Source of the DNA: Bog-756 sp963837805
Lineage (GTDB): Bacteria; Actinomycetota; Acidimicrobiia; Acidimicrobiales; RAAP-2
DNA: 64,000 nt
Direction: 5' to 3'
Assembly: GCA_963837805.1 (NCBI GenBank)
Contig: CAWIOU010000044.1
Coordinates: forward strand, 1 to 64,000
Shown here: positions 17,355 to 25,586 of the stretch, piece after piece
Position numbering within the stretch: position 1 is the stretch's first letter
How the letters are laid out: every line of letters starts with the position of its first letter
Made by a program: the position numbers and the translations under genes
The notes under the pieces: generated by a model
The model's input: the letters and a program-made list of their open reading frames with translations, nothing else
Told to the model about the DNA's origin: nothing
The model's database searches: none

Positions 17355-18274
17355 CGTGGGTGCCCCCCGCCTCCGCCGCCCATCGGTGCCTCCGGGGTCA
17401 TGGGTGACCGGTCCATTCCCGGCATCGTAGGACGCGGCACCGGGTCACCTGGGGAAGGCCGGCCGGGGCCGTGCTCGAGCCGGCGTTGACGCAGGGCTTC
17501 GAAGCAGACGACCGCGGTGGACACGCTCACGTTGAGCGACTCGGCCCGGCCGACCATGGGTATCGAAATCCGCTCGTCCAGCTCCCCGGTCACCGACTCG
17601 GTGAGCCCGGAGGCCTCGTTGCCGAAGACGAGGGCCACCCGGCGGCGCCAGTCGAAGTGGGAGTAGTCGGTCCCGCCCCTCACCTCGGTGCCCACCGCCG
17701 TCATCCCCCAGCCGCGGAGTTCGCCGATGACCGAGGCGGCGTCCCCACCGACCACCACCGGCGTATGGAAGATCGACCCCGCCGAGGCCCGCACGGTCTT
17801 CGGATTGGTCGGATCGACCGTCCCGTCGCAGCAGACCACCGCGTCCACCCCGGCGGCGTCAGCGGTCCGGATCATGGTGCCGGCGTTGCCCGGATCACGC
17901 ACATCGACGCACACGACGACCATCGACGCATCCTTGAGCTCTTCCAGACGGGCGGGGACGAACCGCACCACGGCCACCACCGGCTGGGGCGTGACCGTGT
18001 CCGAGATGCGCTCGATGACGCCTGGGCCCAGGTCGAAGACCCGGACCCCGGTGGCGAACACCCGCGACACCACCTCGGCCACCGACGCGTTGGCCCTCCC
18101 CTCGGGAGCCACGTAGACCGATTCGACCGGCGCCCCCGAGGCCAGGGCCGTGGACAGCAACTCGGCTCCCTCCACCACCAGCACGTGCTCCGAATCGCGC
18201 AGGCTGCGCTTCCGCAGGAGCTGCCTGACCCGGCGTACCCGGTGATGGGTGAAGGCCAGCCCGGTCTGGCTCAG
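17351..18274 (-). CDS. SpoU/TrmH-family RNA 2'-O-methyltransferase
   Basis: SAM-dependent RNA ribose methylase, probably acting on 23S rRNA, as for the TsnR-like gene found at this position in other Actinobacteria. N-terminal substrate-binding domain (HVLVVEGAELLSTALASG) then the SPOUT knot: motif 1 DVRDPGNAGTMIRTADAAG, motif 2 ALVFGNEASGL, motif 3 IPMVGRAESLNVSVSTAV. The C-terminal 35 residues are Pro/Gly-rich. There is no ATG, GTG or TTG ahead of the conserved N-terminus; the best start is CTG 18274, which overlaps the rplT stop as CTGA (CTG 18259 is an alternative). Confidence 0.88.
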   Translation of the reverse strand: MSQTGLAFTHHRVRRVRQLLRKRSLRDSEHVLVVEGAELLSTALASGAPVESVYVAPEGRANASVAEVVSRVFATGVRVFDLGPGVIERISDTVTPQPVVAVVRFVPARLEELKDASMVVVCVDVRDPGNAGTMIRTADAAGVDAVVCCDGTVDPTNPKTVRASAGSIFHTPVVVGGDAASVIGELRGWGMTAVGTEVRGGTDYSHFDWRRRVALVFGNEASGLTESVTGELDERISIPMVGRAESLNVSVSTAVVCFEALRQRRLEHGPGRPSPGDPVPRPTMPGMDRSPMTPEAPMGGGGGGHPR

Positions 18275-18657
18275 GAACCGGCCTCGACACCGGCCGGATC
18301 GCCGGCCAGTGCGTCGGTGGCCACGCGCACCAACGAGGCGAAGGCTTCGGGCTCGGTCACCGCCAGGTCGGCCAGCACCTTGCGGTCGACCTCGACGTCG
18401 GCTCGGTGGAGCCCGGCGATAAACCGGCTGTAGCTGGTCCCGTTGAGACGGGCGGCGGCGTTGATCCGCTGGATCCACAGCTGGCGGAAGTCGCCTTTGC
18501 GGGCCCGGCGGTCCCGGTAGGCGTACTGCATCGAATGCATGACCTGCTCGTTGGCAGCGCGGAACGAACGGCTCTTGTTGCCGTAGTAACCCTGCGCCTG
18601 CTCGAGAACGGCGCGATGGTGCTTCTTGGCGTGTACTGCGCGCTTGACACGGGCCAT
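18271..18657 (-). CDS. rplT: 50S ribosomal protein L20
   Basis: rRNA-binding, assembly-initiating protein of the large subunit; 128 residues starting MARVKRAVHAKKHHRAVLEQ, with QGYYGNKSRSFRAANEQV and RRARKGDFRQLWIQRINAAA, all diagnostic. In other bacteria L20 represses translation of this operon. The C-terminus carries about 10 extra residues. An unusually large 187-bp gap separates it from rpmI. Confidence 0.99.
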   Translation of the reverse strand: MARVKRAVHAKKHHRAVLEQAQGYYGNKSRSFRAANEQVMHSMQYAYRDRRARKGDFRQLWIQRINAAARLNGTSYSRFIAGLHRADVEVDRKVLADLAVTEPEAFASLVRVATDALAGDPAGVEAGS

Positions 18658-18844
18658 GGGTGACTCCTTTTCGTGAGTGGGCCTGATCGAACAACTGGAT
18701 GTGAACGCCGGTGCGGTTCCGGAGCACCCGGGACGACGGTACCAACCGACCGGCGTGCTGGGACGGCGCCGGCCACCCCGGCAACCGACGCTCCGGTGGA
18801 GGATCGGTGCGGTGTCCGCCCGGCGGGGACGGACCTTGTCGGTG
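18658..18844. other. 187-bp spacer between rpmI and rplT
   Basis: These genes are usually separated by a few tens of bases. The spacer is GC-rich, has no credible small frame and contains several short inverted repeats (for example around ccggcgtgctgggacggcgccgg). It may host a regulatory fold or an internal promoter for rplT; nothing specific is recognised. Confidence 0.35.
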
Positions 18845-19039
18845 CTAGCGGCCCAGGAGCCGCTTGACCTGCCGGATGTCGCCGGGAGCAAAATCCGTCT
18901 CGCGCCCGAGGCGGCGCTTGCGGACGCTCGACTTCCCCTCCAACAGGTGGGAACGGAAGGCCTTCCGACGACGAAGCCGGCCCGTCCCGGTCACCTTGAT
19001 CCGTTTGCGGGCGCCGCTGTCAGTTTTCATCTTCGGCAT
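18845..19039 (-). CDS. rpmI: 50S ribosomal protein L35
   Basis: Small basic ribosomal protein of 64 residues, MPKMKTDSGARKRIKVTGTG then RRRKAFRSHLLEGKSS and RRLGRETDFAPGD, matching the L35 family over its whole length. ATG 19039 lies 20 bp inside the end of infC, so its translation is probably coupled to IF-3 synthesis. Confidence 0.98.
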   Translation of the reverse strand: MPKMKTDSGARKRIKVTGTGRLRRRKAFRSHLLEGKSSVRKRRLGRETDFAPGDIRQVKRLLGR

Positions 19040-19805
19040 CGTGGTCTTCCTCTCCTACGCTCGACTCTGTCGCCGGGGCTTGGTCCCCCGACGTCTCCGC
19101 GGCCACACTGCCGCTTCCTGCACCGGCGTCTGCGCTGCCGGCACCCTCACTGCTGGCCACCTCGGCCCCGGCCACCTGGTCCTGGGCACCGGGCGCCTCG
19201 ACGGCCGGTTCCGGCCTGCCCTTCGGAGCGGCGCCGTTCCCTTCATGGGCCGGACCTCTCGACGCCGCCGACTGCTTGGCCCGCTTGTCCGGTGCCAGCA
19301 CCATCACCATGTTCCGGCCGTCGAGCCGGGGCACCGCCTCGGCCTTTCCCATCCCGTCCATCTGCTCGGCGATCCGGTCGAGGATCTTCTTCCCGAGCTC
19401 GGGGTGGAAGACCTCGCGACCTCGGAACATGATGGTGATCTTGACCTTGTGACCCTCCTCGAGGAACTTGGCCACCTGTCGGGTCTTGGTGTCGAAGTCG
19501 CCGGGCCCGATCTTCGGCCGGTACTTCATCTCCTTGATCCCTACATGGACCGCCTTGCGTCTCGACTCCTTGGCCCGCTGGGCGGCATCGAACTTGAACT
19601 TGCCGTAGTCCATGATGCGGCACACCGGCGGATTGGCCCCCGGGGCCACCTCCACGAGGTCCAGGTCGAGTTGGCGGGCGATGGCCAGTGCCTCGGGCAG
19701 CAGTTTGATACCCAGCTGCTCCCCGTCGGGGTCGACCAGGCGTACTTCGCGGGCGCGGATGCGATCGTTGATGCGGGTCTCATTGGTGGTGACGGTGGCT
19801 GCTAT
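19020..19805 (-). CDS. infC: translation initiation factor IF-3 with acidic tail, AUA start
   Basis: Binds the 30S subunit, prevents 50S joining and checks the start codon-tRNA match. N-domain: ETRINDRIRAREVRLVDPDG to LDLVEVAPGANPPVCRIMD; C-domain: KEMKYRPKIGPGDFDTKTRQ to RNMVMVLAPDKRAK. The conserved N-terminus has no ATG, GTG or TTG in frame and an in-frame TGA lies only 3 codons above; the one sensible initiator is ATA 19805, 9 bases after GAGGAG (19820-19815). Total 261 residues, about 80 longer than usual, because of a low-complexity Ala/Gly/Ser/Glu tail (about 190-261). Confidence 0.95.
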   Translation of the reverse strand: MAATVTTNETRINDRIRAREVRLVDPDGEQLGIKLLPEALAIARQLDLDLVEVAPGANPPVCRIMDYGKFKFDAAQRAKESRRKAVHVGIKEMKYRPKIGPGDFDTKTRQVAKFLEEGHKVKITIMFRGREVFHPELGKKILDRIAEQMDGMGKAEAVPRLDGRNMVMVLAPDKRAKQSAASRGPAHEGNGAAPKGRPEPAVEAPGAQDQVAGAEVASSEGAGSADAGAGSGSVAAETSGDQAPATESSVGEEDHDAEDEN

Positions 19806-19814
19806 TCGACTTCA

Positions 19815-19820
19815 CTCCTC
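19815..19820 (-). promoter_or_regulatory. strong ribosome binding site deciding the infC AUA start
   Basis: GAGGAG on the minus strand ends 9 bases before ATA 19805. With the in-frame stop just upstream and no NTG codon in the first 20 codons, this site fixes the unusual start. Confidence 0.8.
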
Positions 19821-19994
19821 TGTCTTCGGGTCACGGACCTCCCGTGCCCTGTCATGAAGGAGCGGAGCCACCACCGGCCACACCGACCACGGTCGGCCGC
19901 CGGTCCCGTAGACCCGGCGCATGGGTGCGAATGGCACCATGGCCGGGTGGGAGTCCTCAACTGCCGGACTCCGCTTCCTCGTCTATCAGTGCTT

Positions 19995-20008
19995 TAGGCT
20001 ACCAGTCG
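19995..20008 (+). promoter_or_regulatory. -10 element of a leaderless transcript (DUF1844 gene)
   Basis: TAGGCT at 19995-20000 is followed by exactly 7 bases and then the GTG start at 20008, the geometry of actinobacterial leaderless mRNAs. No good -35 is visible. The divergent infC operon must have its own promoter in the same 200-bp gap (19806-20007); I could not place it or an L20 leader with confidence. Confidence 0.5.
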
Positions 20009-20526
20009 TGAGCTCACTTTGGACACCCGATGGCGAACGTCCGGTCCCCCGGCCCGGCCAGACGGCGGGCGACGATCCTCCCGCGGGCGGCGGCCGACCC
20101 CCCGGGGACGGCTCAGGACCGGACAGCCCGACCGAGGTGGACGAGGAGGAATTGGCCCAGCAGATGGCGGCGATGCGGGCCGAACTGGCCAATTCGCCGG
20201 TCGAGGTGGTGGTGGCCAACCACTGCTACGGGCTGTTCGAGCTGGCTGCGGTCTACTTGTCCCAGCAGCCGGCCATGCTCATCCAGGCCCGCCTGGCCAT
20301 CGACGCCCTCGGCGCCCTGCTCGACGGGCTCGACGGCCGCCTGGGCGACGCCGAACAGCAGCTGAAGGACGGCCTCAGCCAGCTCCGGCTGGCCTATGTG
20401 CAGATCGACGGGGCCCAACGGGCCGGGGCCCAGGTGGCCTCGACGGCCGGGGTCAACGGGGAGTCGACCGGCGATGCCGGGCCGGCGCCGGTGGACGTTG
20501 AGACTGAGAACGACCGCCCCGGGTGA
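20008..20526 (+). CDS. DUF1844-family protein
   Basis: A 172-residue protein of unknown function found next to infC in many Actinobacteria. After a Pro/Gly/Asp-rich N-terminus (about 1-45) comes the helical DUF1844 core: ELAQQMAAMRAELANSPVEV, HCYGLFELAAVYLSQQP, RLAIDALGALLDGLDGRLGD and EQQLKDGLSQLRLAYVQID. GTG 20008 is chosen because it fits a leaderless promoter; earlier in-frame ATG codons fall in the infC regulatory gap. Its stop overlaps the MFS start as GTGA, so the two are co-translated. Confidence 0.8.
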   Translation: MSSLWTPDGERPVPRPGQTAGDDPPAGGGRPPGDGSGPDSPTEVDEEELAQQMAAMRAELANSPVEVVVANHCYGLFELAAVYLSQQPAMLIQARLAIDALGALLDGLDGRLGDAEQQLKDGLSQLRLAYVQIDGAQRAGAQVASTAGVNGESTGDAGPAPVDVETENDRPG

Positions 20527-22386
20527 GCGGGGGCATCGACGGCACTCCGAACCCGTCGGCCGGTCCACCGGAACCCGGTGAACCGACGGTCGGAGGTGGC
20601 CCGCCGGCTACCGGACCGGGCTCCCTCGGCGGTATCGACAGCTCCCGCGTCCGTAGCTTCGTCGGGCTGTCCATCGGACTGGTCGGCCCCCGAGCCAACC
20701 TGGCCGTGTCGGGCGTGCTCATCACCCTCTTCGTCCAGCAGCGGGCCTCGGGCGCGCTGGCCGTCACCTTCGCGCTGACCGCCGACCGGCTGGTCAGCTG
20801 GCTCACCTATCCGGTGGCCGGCCGACTCAGCGACCGGACCCAGAGCCGGGTGGGTCGGCGGACCCCGTACATGGCGGGCAGTCTCATCGTGATGGGCATC
20901 GCCACCTGGATGTTCACTGTGGTCAGCGGGTACTGGCTCCTCGTCCTGATGATCCTCATCGCCGGTCAGGCCTCGGCCACCTTCACCCTCACCAATGTGG
21001 CCGTCGTCCCCGAGGTGTTCGGCCGGAGCCGCTGGATCAAGGCCCTCCTGCTCACCACGGTGCTCGGCACGGTGGCCAGTCTGGTCATCAAGGGCACCGT
21101 GATCACCAGCTGGAAGCAGAACGATCCTTCCACCTGGAACCTTCCCTTCCAGGTGGCGGCCGTGATCCTGGTGGCGGTGGGCATCGCCGTCCTCGTCCTG
21201 GTCCGCGAGGCGCCGACCGCCTCCTACGGCGCCGAGATCGACCGCAAGCAGCGGGACCGGCCCGCCCGCGACGAGCTGCGCGACATCATGGCGGGGCCGA
21301 ACGCCAAGGTGTTGATCGGAGGTTCGCTGCTGTTCTGGTCGGGCGTGGGGTCGACCGCCTACGTCGCCATTCTCTTCTTCCAGCGGGTGCTGCATGCCGG
21401 GGCCAGTGCCCAGACGATCGCCGGTCTGGCTACCGGTCTCCCGGTGTTCTTCATCGGCATCGCCCTCGGGATCCCCCTCAGCCGCTGGCTCACCCCCATG
21501 CAGCTGGCCGTGGGCGCGCCGCTGGCCGGGGCGGTGCTGGCCGGGGTCCAGTACTTCGACACCCATCTGTGGCAGGCGGTGGTCCTGAGCTACATCGGCG
21601 CGCCGTTGGTCGGTGCCTACATCATCGTCATGGCCCCGTTGCTCCTCCAGCTGTTGCCGCGGGCCGGCGGGCTCGGTGAACGGATCGGCGTGCTCCTGGC
21701 CCCCTTCAACCTGTGCAGCGTCGTGCTGGCCTACATCGCCGCCGTCGTCATCGACGCCACCGGCAACTACCGACTGATCTGGGTCTTCCCGGCCGCCACC
21801 GGGGTGGCCCACGCCATCGTCAACTGCTGGCTCAAGTACCCCGCCCGGCGCAGCACCAGCCCGGACATGGTCAAGCGGCTGTGGCAGTGGAGCGTCGTCC
21901 AGGCCGAGTCCATGGCCGAGTCGGGCATCGTGGCCGGACTGCTGGCCGCACCTCTCCTCGGGGTGGTGACAAAAGAGGACGCCGACAGCGCGGTGGTCAT
22001 CGACATGGCCCGGAACATCCTCGGCAATCCCTATGAGGAGGCCCAGTCCGACGATGGAACCGGGCACCGGGCGACGCCCGCCCTCGGCCCGGCCTCCGAC
22101 GAGCTCCCCGGAGGCTCAGTCGCTCCCTGGGGGCGGCGGGGACGACGGCGTGGCCGGGGTGCTCCAGGTGGGCGGAGGCCCACCGGACGGCCGCGCCAAT
22201 GGCGACAAGAAGTCCGGCCGGGGCGAACCCTGGTCGCCCGGTGCCCCGGGCTCGGTGGACCCGACCCCGGGGGTCCCCGACGGCGGTGTCCGGTCCGACA
22301 CCGCCGATGGTCCGGGATCGCCCGGCTCCGCCGGGGAGGGCCCGGCCCCTCCCGGTCCCACCGGGACCGATCCGCCCTCGGGGTGA
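20523..22386 (+). CDS. MFS transporter, GPH/SLC45-like (reading frame lost near its end)
   Basis: About 12 membrane helices between residues 40 and 470. The loop-2/3 signature RLSDRTQSRVGRRTPYMAG is that of the glycoside-pentoside-hexuronide/sucrose branch, so a sugar-type solute is a guess. GTG 20523 overlaps the DUF1844 stop. The protein is convincing to about residue 530 (NILGNPYEEAQSDDG). After about 22.12 kb the same frame stays open to 23201 but reads as Arg/Gly/Pro shadow across two genes on the other strand; the +1 frame instead gives a Gly/Pro tail stopping at 22386. I take 22386 as the likely end, which needs a one-base shift in the GGGGGCGGCGGGG run near 22128-22140. Confidence 0.7.
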
Positions 22387-22760
22387 GGGACCACCACCTG
22401 GGTGAGGTCGGCCCGCACGGCGGCGGGTTCGAGGGTCGACCCGGGCGGCACCACCCCGGGGAGCGGCCTGACCGACCGGGCCTCGAGGCGCCCGAGCCGT
22501 CCGGCCGACACGATGAACGCCACCACCGTCCCCACCGCGATCGTTCGGGAGCCATCGGTGATCGCCGTGCAGTGGAAGCCCAGCCGGCGACCGGGACCGT
22601 ACTCGACGACGCCCAGACCCCGCGGTTCGTCGAATTCGATCACGTCGCCGACCAGCGGGGTGGGCCCCACCGGCGGCGGATCGACCGGTCCGGTCCAGGA
22701 CTGGGAGGTCAACGGCCGGACCTCACGGCTTCGATGCTCCCGCCGGCCAGTGCCGTTCAA
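22116..22760 (-). CDS. cold-shock-domain-like protein with Pro/Gly tail
   Basis: 214 residues. The middle part, GDVIEFDEPRGLGVVEYGPG, then FHCTAITDGSRTIAVGTVVA and FIVSAGRLGRLEARSVRPL, has the pattern of a small OB/cold-shock fold (aromatic/basic strand followed by F-H-C-T-A-I and I-x-x-G-x-x-V), suggesting nucleic-acid binding. The last 100 residues are Pro/Gly/Ser-rich and may be disordered; this part is antisense to the presumed MFS tail, so its true end is uncertain. TTG 22760 overlaps the hisG stop as TTGA, making it the distal gene of the rib/his run. Confidence 0.65.
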   Translation of the reverse strand: MNGTGRREHRSREVRPLTSQSWTGPVDPPPVGPTPLVGDVIEFDEPRGLGVVEYGPGRRLGFHCTAITDGSRTIAVGTVVAFIVSAGRLGRLEARSVRPLPGVVPPGSTLEPAAVRADLTQVVVPHPEGGSVPVGPGGAGPSPAEPGDPGPSAVSDRTPPSGTPGVGSTEPGAPGDQGSPRPDFLSPLARPSGGPPPTWSTPATPSSPPPPGSD

Positions 22761-23653
22761 TGGACGATCTTCGACAGGGCCAGTTCGATGATGTCGGTCG
22801 CCCCCCGGTCCTTCAGCGCCGGGATGAGGACGTTGATCTCGGCCTTGGGCACGACGGTCTCCACCGCGAACCCCCCGCCCCCGAAGAGCTCGGACACCGT
22901 GGGGGAACGAAGCGACGGCAGCAACTCGATCACGCCGGGGAGCTGCTCGGCAGCCACATTGAGCTTGACCAGGACCTTGCCCCGGGCTTCCAACGCCCCC
23001 TCCAGCAGGGTGAACAGCTGGCCCATGGCGTGCCGCTTGTCGGGATCCTCCACGGCCGCAGGATTGGCGATCAACTCGGTGTGCGAGACCAGCAGCGTCT
23101 CGACGATCTTGAGCCCCGCGGCCCGCAGGGCCCCTCCCGTCTCGGTGATCTCGACCACACAGTCGGCGATATCGGGCACCTTGGCCTCGGTTGCGCCGTA
23201 GGAGAGGCTGATCTCGGCCTTCACCCCGTGCTCCTCGAAGTAGCGGTGGGTCAGCTCGGGGTACTCGGTCGACACCCTCACCGCGCCGGCGGCTCCCGAA
23301 CCCGAACCGGTCAGTTCCGAGACCGACGACACCGGCGAATCGACGGGAACGGCCAGGACCACCCGGATCGGATTGGCGGTGGCCTTCGAGTAGCGGAGGA
23401 CGCCGAGCGAGGTCACCTGGCGCCCACGCTCCTCCACCCAGTCCCGCCCGGTGATACCGATGTCGAACAGCCCATCGGCGACGTAGAGCGGGATCTCCTG
23501 GGGCCGCAGGATCCTGACATCGGTGATCCGGGGATCATCGATGGAGGCCCGGTAGTCGACATCCGAGGAGCGGACCACCCCCAGGTCGGCCGCGGCGAAC
23601 AGCTCCAGTGTGGCCCGCTCGAGTGAGCCCTTGGGGAGTACGAGCCGCAACAT
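22757..23653 (-). CDS. hisG: ATP phosphoribosyltransferase (long form)
   Basis: First step of histidine synthesis, ATP plus PRPP. The 298-residue length and the C-terminal ACT-like domain (about 215-298, LVKLNVAAEQLPGVIELLPS...AVETVVPKAEINVLIPALK) mark the homohexameric, histidine-inhibited long form. Catalytic-region motifs include LPKGSLERATLELF, DIGITGRDWVEE and the PRPP loop DCVVEITETGGALRAAGLK. ATG 23653 shares a base with the ribH stop (TGATG). Other his genes are not in this window. Confidence 0.97.
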   Translation of the reverse strand: MLRLVLPKGSLERATLELFAAADLGVVRSSDVDYRASIDDPRITDVRILRPQEIPLYVADGLFDIGITGRDWVEERGRQVTSLGVLRYSKATANPIRVVLAVPVDSPVSSVSELTGSGSGAAGAVRVSTEYPELTHRYFEEHGVKAEISLSYGATEAKVPDIADCVVEITETGGALRAAGLKIVETLLVSHTELIANPAAVEDPDKRHAMGQLFTLLEGALEARGKVLVKLNVAAEQLPGVIELLPSLRSPTVSELFGGGGFAVETVVPKAEINVLIPALKDRGATDIIELALSKIVH

Positions 23654-24231
23654 CAGCGCTTTCCGACGGAGAACCCGACCCGGTGTCCGGACGTGGCCGA
23701 CGACACCGACTCCAGCAGGTTGGCCGTGCTCACCGCGGTCAGCGCCGCCTCCCGGCCCTTGTTGGACCCGTCGTCGGCTGAGCGCTCGAGGGCCTGGTCA
23801 ATCGTGTCGGTGGTCAGGACCCCGAACACGACCGGCACCCCGGTGTCGAGTTGGACCCGCTGGAGTCCCGACGCGCACTGGCCGGCGACGAAGTCGTAGT
23901 GACCGGTGTCCCCCCTGATCACCGCGCCGAGGCAGATCACGGCGTCAACCGCACCGGATCGGGCCAGCTGTTGGGCCACCACCGGGAGCTCGAACGCCCC
24001 CGGCGCCCAGGCCACGATGGCCTTGGACAGGTCGCACCCCGAGGCGTCGAGGGTGTCGAGGGCCCCGGTCAGCAGGCGGTCGGTGATGCCTCCGTTGAAC
24101 TCGGCGCAGGCGAACCCCACCCGGAGGTCGGGACCGGGTCCGGGTCCGGCACCGTCGAGGGCGGTCCCCACCCGGGCGGCGGCTCGTTGTTTGGCGTCGG
24201 CGGGCAGCAGGGTCAGGTCAGAGGACGTCAT
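23653..24231 (-). CDS. ribH: 6,7-dimethyl-8-ribityllumazine synthase
   Basis: Penultimate riboflavin step, joining the ribityl pyrimidine and the 4-carbon phosphate. 192 residues with a 35-residue N-terminal extension before the conserved core: FNGGITDRLLTGALDTL, WAPGAFELPVVAQQLA, ICLGAVIRGDTGHYDFV and FGVLTTDTIDQALERS. The ATG lies 14 bp inside the end of ribBA. Confidence 0.95.
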   Translation of the reverse strand: MTSSDLTLLPADAKQRAAARVGTALDGAGPGPGPDLRVGFACAEFNGGITDRLLTGALDTLDASGCDLSKAIVAWAPGAFELPVVAQQLARSGAVDAVICLGAVIRGDTGHYDFVAGQCASGLQRVQLDTGVPVVFGVLTTDTIDQALERSADDGSNKGREAALTAVSTANLLESVSSATSGHRVGFSVGKR

Positions 24232-25438
24232 CGAGGCCCTCGAGCAGGTGGCCCATCCGTTCGCGTTTGGTCCTCAGGTACTCGATGTTCTCCGGGGTCG
24301 GCGTGGGTTGGAGGTTCACCCGCTCGACGATATCGAGGCCGAAGCCCTCGAGCCCTCCGTACTTGGTCGGGTTGTTGGTCATCAGGCGCATGGTGGTGAC
24401 CCCGAGGTCGACCAGGATCTGGGCTCCGATGCCGTACTCGCGGGAGTCCGCCGGCAGTCCCATCTCGAGGTTGGCGTCCACCGTGTCGTAGCCCTTCTCC
24501 TGCAGGTTGTAGGCCCGAAGCTTGTGGGCCAGGCCGATGCCCCGGCCCTCATGGCCGCGCAGGTAGACGATCACCCCGCTGCCATTCTCGGCGATGGCGG
24601 CCATGGCCGCCTGGAGCTGGGGCCCGCAGTCGCAGCGGGCCGAGCCGAACACGTCCCCGGTGAGGCACTCGCTGTGCACCCGGACCAGGGTGTTGGCCTG
24701 GCCGTTCACCTCACCCATGACCAGAGCCACGTGCTGCTCCCCGTCGAGCACCGACTCGTAGGCGTACACCGTGAACTCCCCGAAGTCGGTGGGGATGCGG
24801 GCGCCGTCCAGCCGGCGGACCAGCTTGTCCTTCTGCCGGCGGTAGCGGATCAGCTCGGCGATGGAGATCAGGTGCAGGCGGTGCTTGTCGGCGAATTCGA
24901 GCAACTCGGGCAGGCGGGCCATACCCGTCTTGTCCTCGCTGACCACCTCGCACAGCACACCGGCCGGGGACATCCCCGCGGCCCGGGCCAGGTCCACGGC
25001 CGCCTCGGTGTGCCCGGCCCGCTTGAGCACGCCGCCGGGCCGGTACCGGAGCGGGAAGATGTGACCCGGCCGGTTGAAATCGGTGGGCCGGACGTGCGGA
25101 TCGGCCAGGGCCTTGATGGTGGCAGCTCGGTCCGAGGCGGAGATCCCGGTCGAGGTCCCGTGGCGGTAGTCGACGCTCACGGTGAAGGCCGTCCGCTGGA
25201 CCTCGGTATTGGCGGTGACCATCAGCGGGAGGTCCAGGTGCTCGACCCGCTCCGGGGTGAGGGGCACGCAGATGAGACCGGAGGTGTGGGCGAGGAAGAA
25301 GGCGATCTTCTCCGGTGTGACCGCGTCGGCGGCCATGATCAGGTCGCCCTCGTTCTCGCGGTCCTCATCGTCCACGACGACGACGATCTCCCCGCGACCG
25401 ACCGCCTCTATCGCATCCTCAACCGATGAAAAGGGCAT
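24218..25438 (-). CDS. ribBA: bifunctional DHBP synthase / GTP cyclohydrolase II
   Basis: Makes both riboflavin precursors. N-terminal DHBP synthase (about 1-200): VVVVDDEDRENEGDLIMAAD, DYRHGTSTGISASDRA, RPGHIFPLRYRPGGV. C-terminal GTP cyclohydrolase II (about 205-406): RVHSECLTGDVFGSARCDCG (zinc cysteines), GVIVYLRGHEGRGIGL. 406 residues. ATG 25438 is preceded by AAGGAG about 11 bases upstream. Confidence 0.96.
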   Translation of the reverse strand: MPFSSVEDAIEAVGRGEIVVVVDDEDRENEGDLIMAADAVTPEKIAFFLAHTSGLICVPLTPERVEHLDLPLMVTANTEVQRTAFTVSVDYRHGTSTGISASDRAATIKALADPHVRPTDFNRPGHIFPLRYRPGGVLKRAGHTEAAVDLARAAGMSPAGVLCEVVSEDKTGMARLPELLEFADKHRLHLISIAELIRYRRQKDKLVRRLDGARIPTDFGEFTVYAYESVLDGEQHVALVMGEVNGQANTLVRVHSECLTGDVFGSARCDCGPQLQAAMAAIAENGSGVIVYLRGHEGRGIGLAHKLRAYNLQEKGYDTVDANLEMGLPADSREYGIGAQILVDLGVTTMRLMTNNPTKYGGLEGFGLDIVERVNLQPTPTPENIEYLRTKRERMGHLLEGLDDVL

Positions 25439-25586
25439 AGACCCTTTGTCTCCTTGTTTCTGTTCTCCGTAGGGCTGCACGGCCGGCAACCGGCCCTCGA
25501 CGCAGCTCGGGCCGAGAACCTGCTGTTCTCTATGTCGGCCCACACAGCGCTGGCCTTAGGCAATTTCTGGCGGCGACCCAAAGGCA
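25439..25586 (-). promoter_or_regulatory. 148-bp ribBA leader with two perfect hairpins
   Basis: The only sizeable gap in the rib run. On the transcript it holds GAGAAC-AGCAG-GTTCTC and GGCCGG-TTG-CCGGCC (complement of 25481-25495) shortly before the ribBA Shine-Dalgarno. I looked for the FMN riboswitch core and did not find it. The hairpins could shield ribBA translation or separate it from ribD. Confidence 0.4.

Noticed and set aside
15378..17489. 703-codon plus-strand frame opposite pheS/pheT
   Set aside because: Shadow of pheST; no conserved motif, Gly/Arg/His-rich.
19806..20007. L20-type autoregulatory leader upstream of infC
   Set aside because: Expected from other phyla, but I could not draw a convincing pseudoknot or 23S-mimic by eye, so it is not listed as a feature.
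22390..23201. Continuation of the MFS frame into the hisG region
   Set aside because: The translation is Arg/His/Pro-rich shadow and overlaps two genes on the opposite strand; a frame shift near 22.13 kb is more likely than a 375-residue extension.
25439..25586. FMN riboswitch before ribBA
   Set aside because: The conserved RFN sequence blocks could not be found on the transcript strand.
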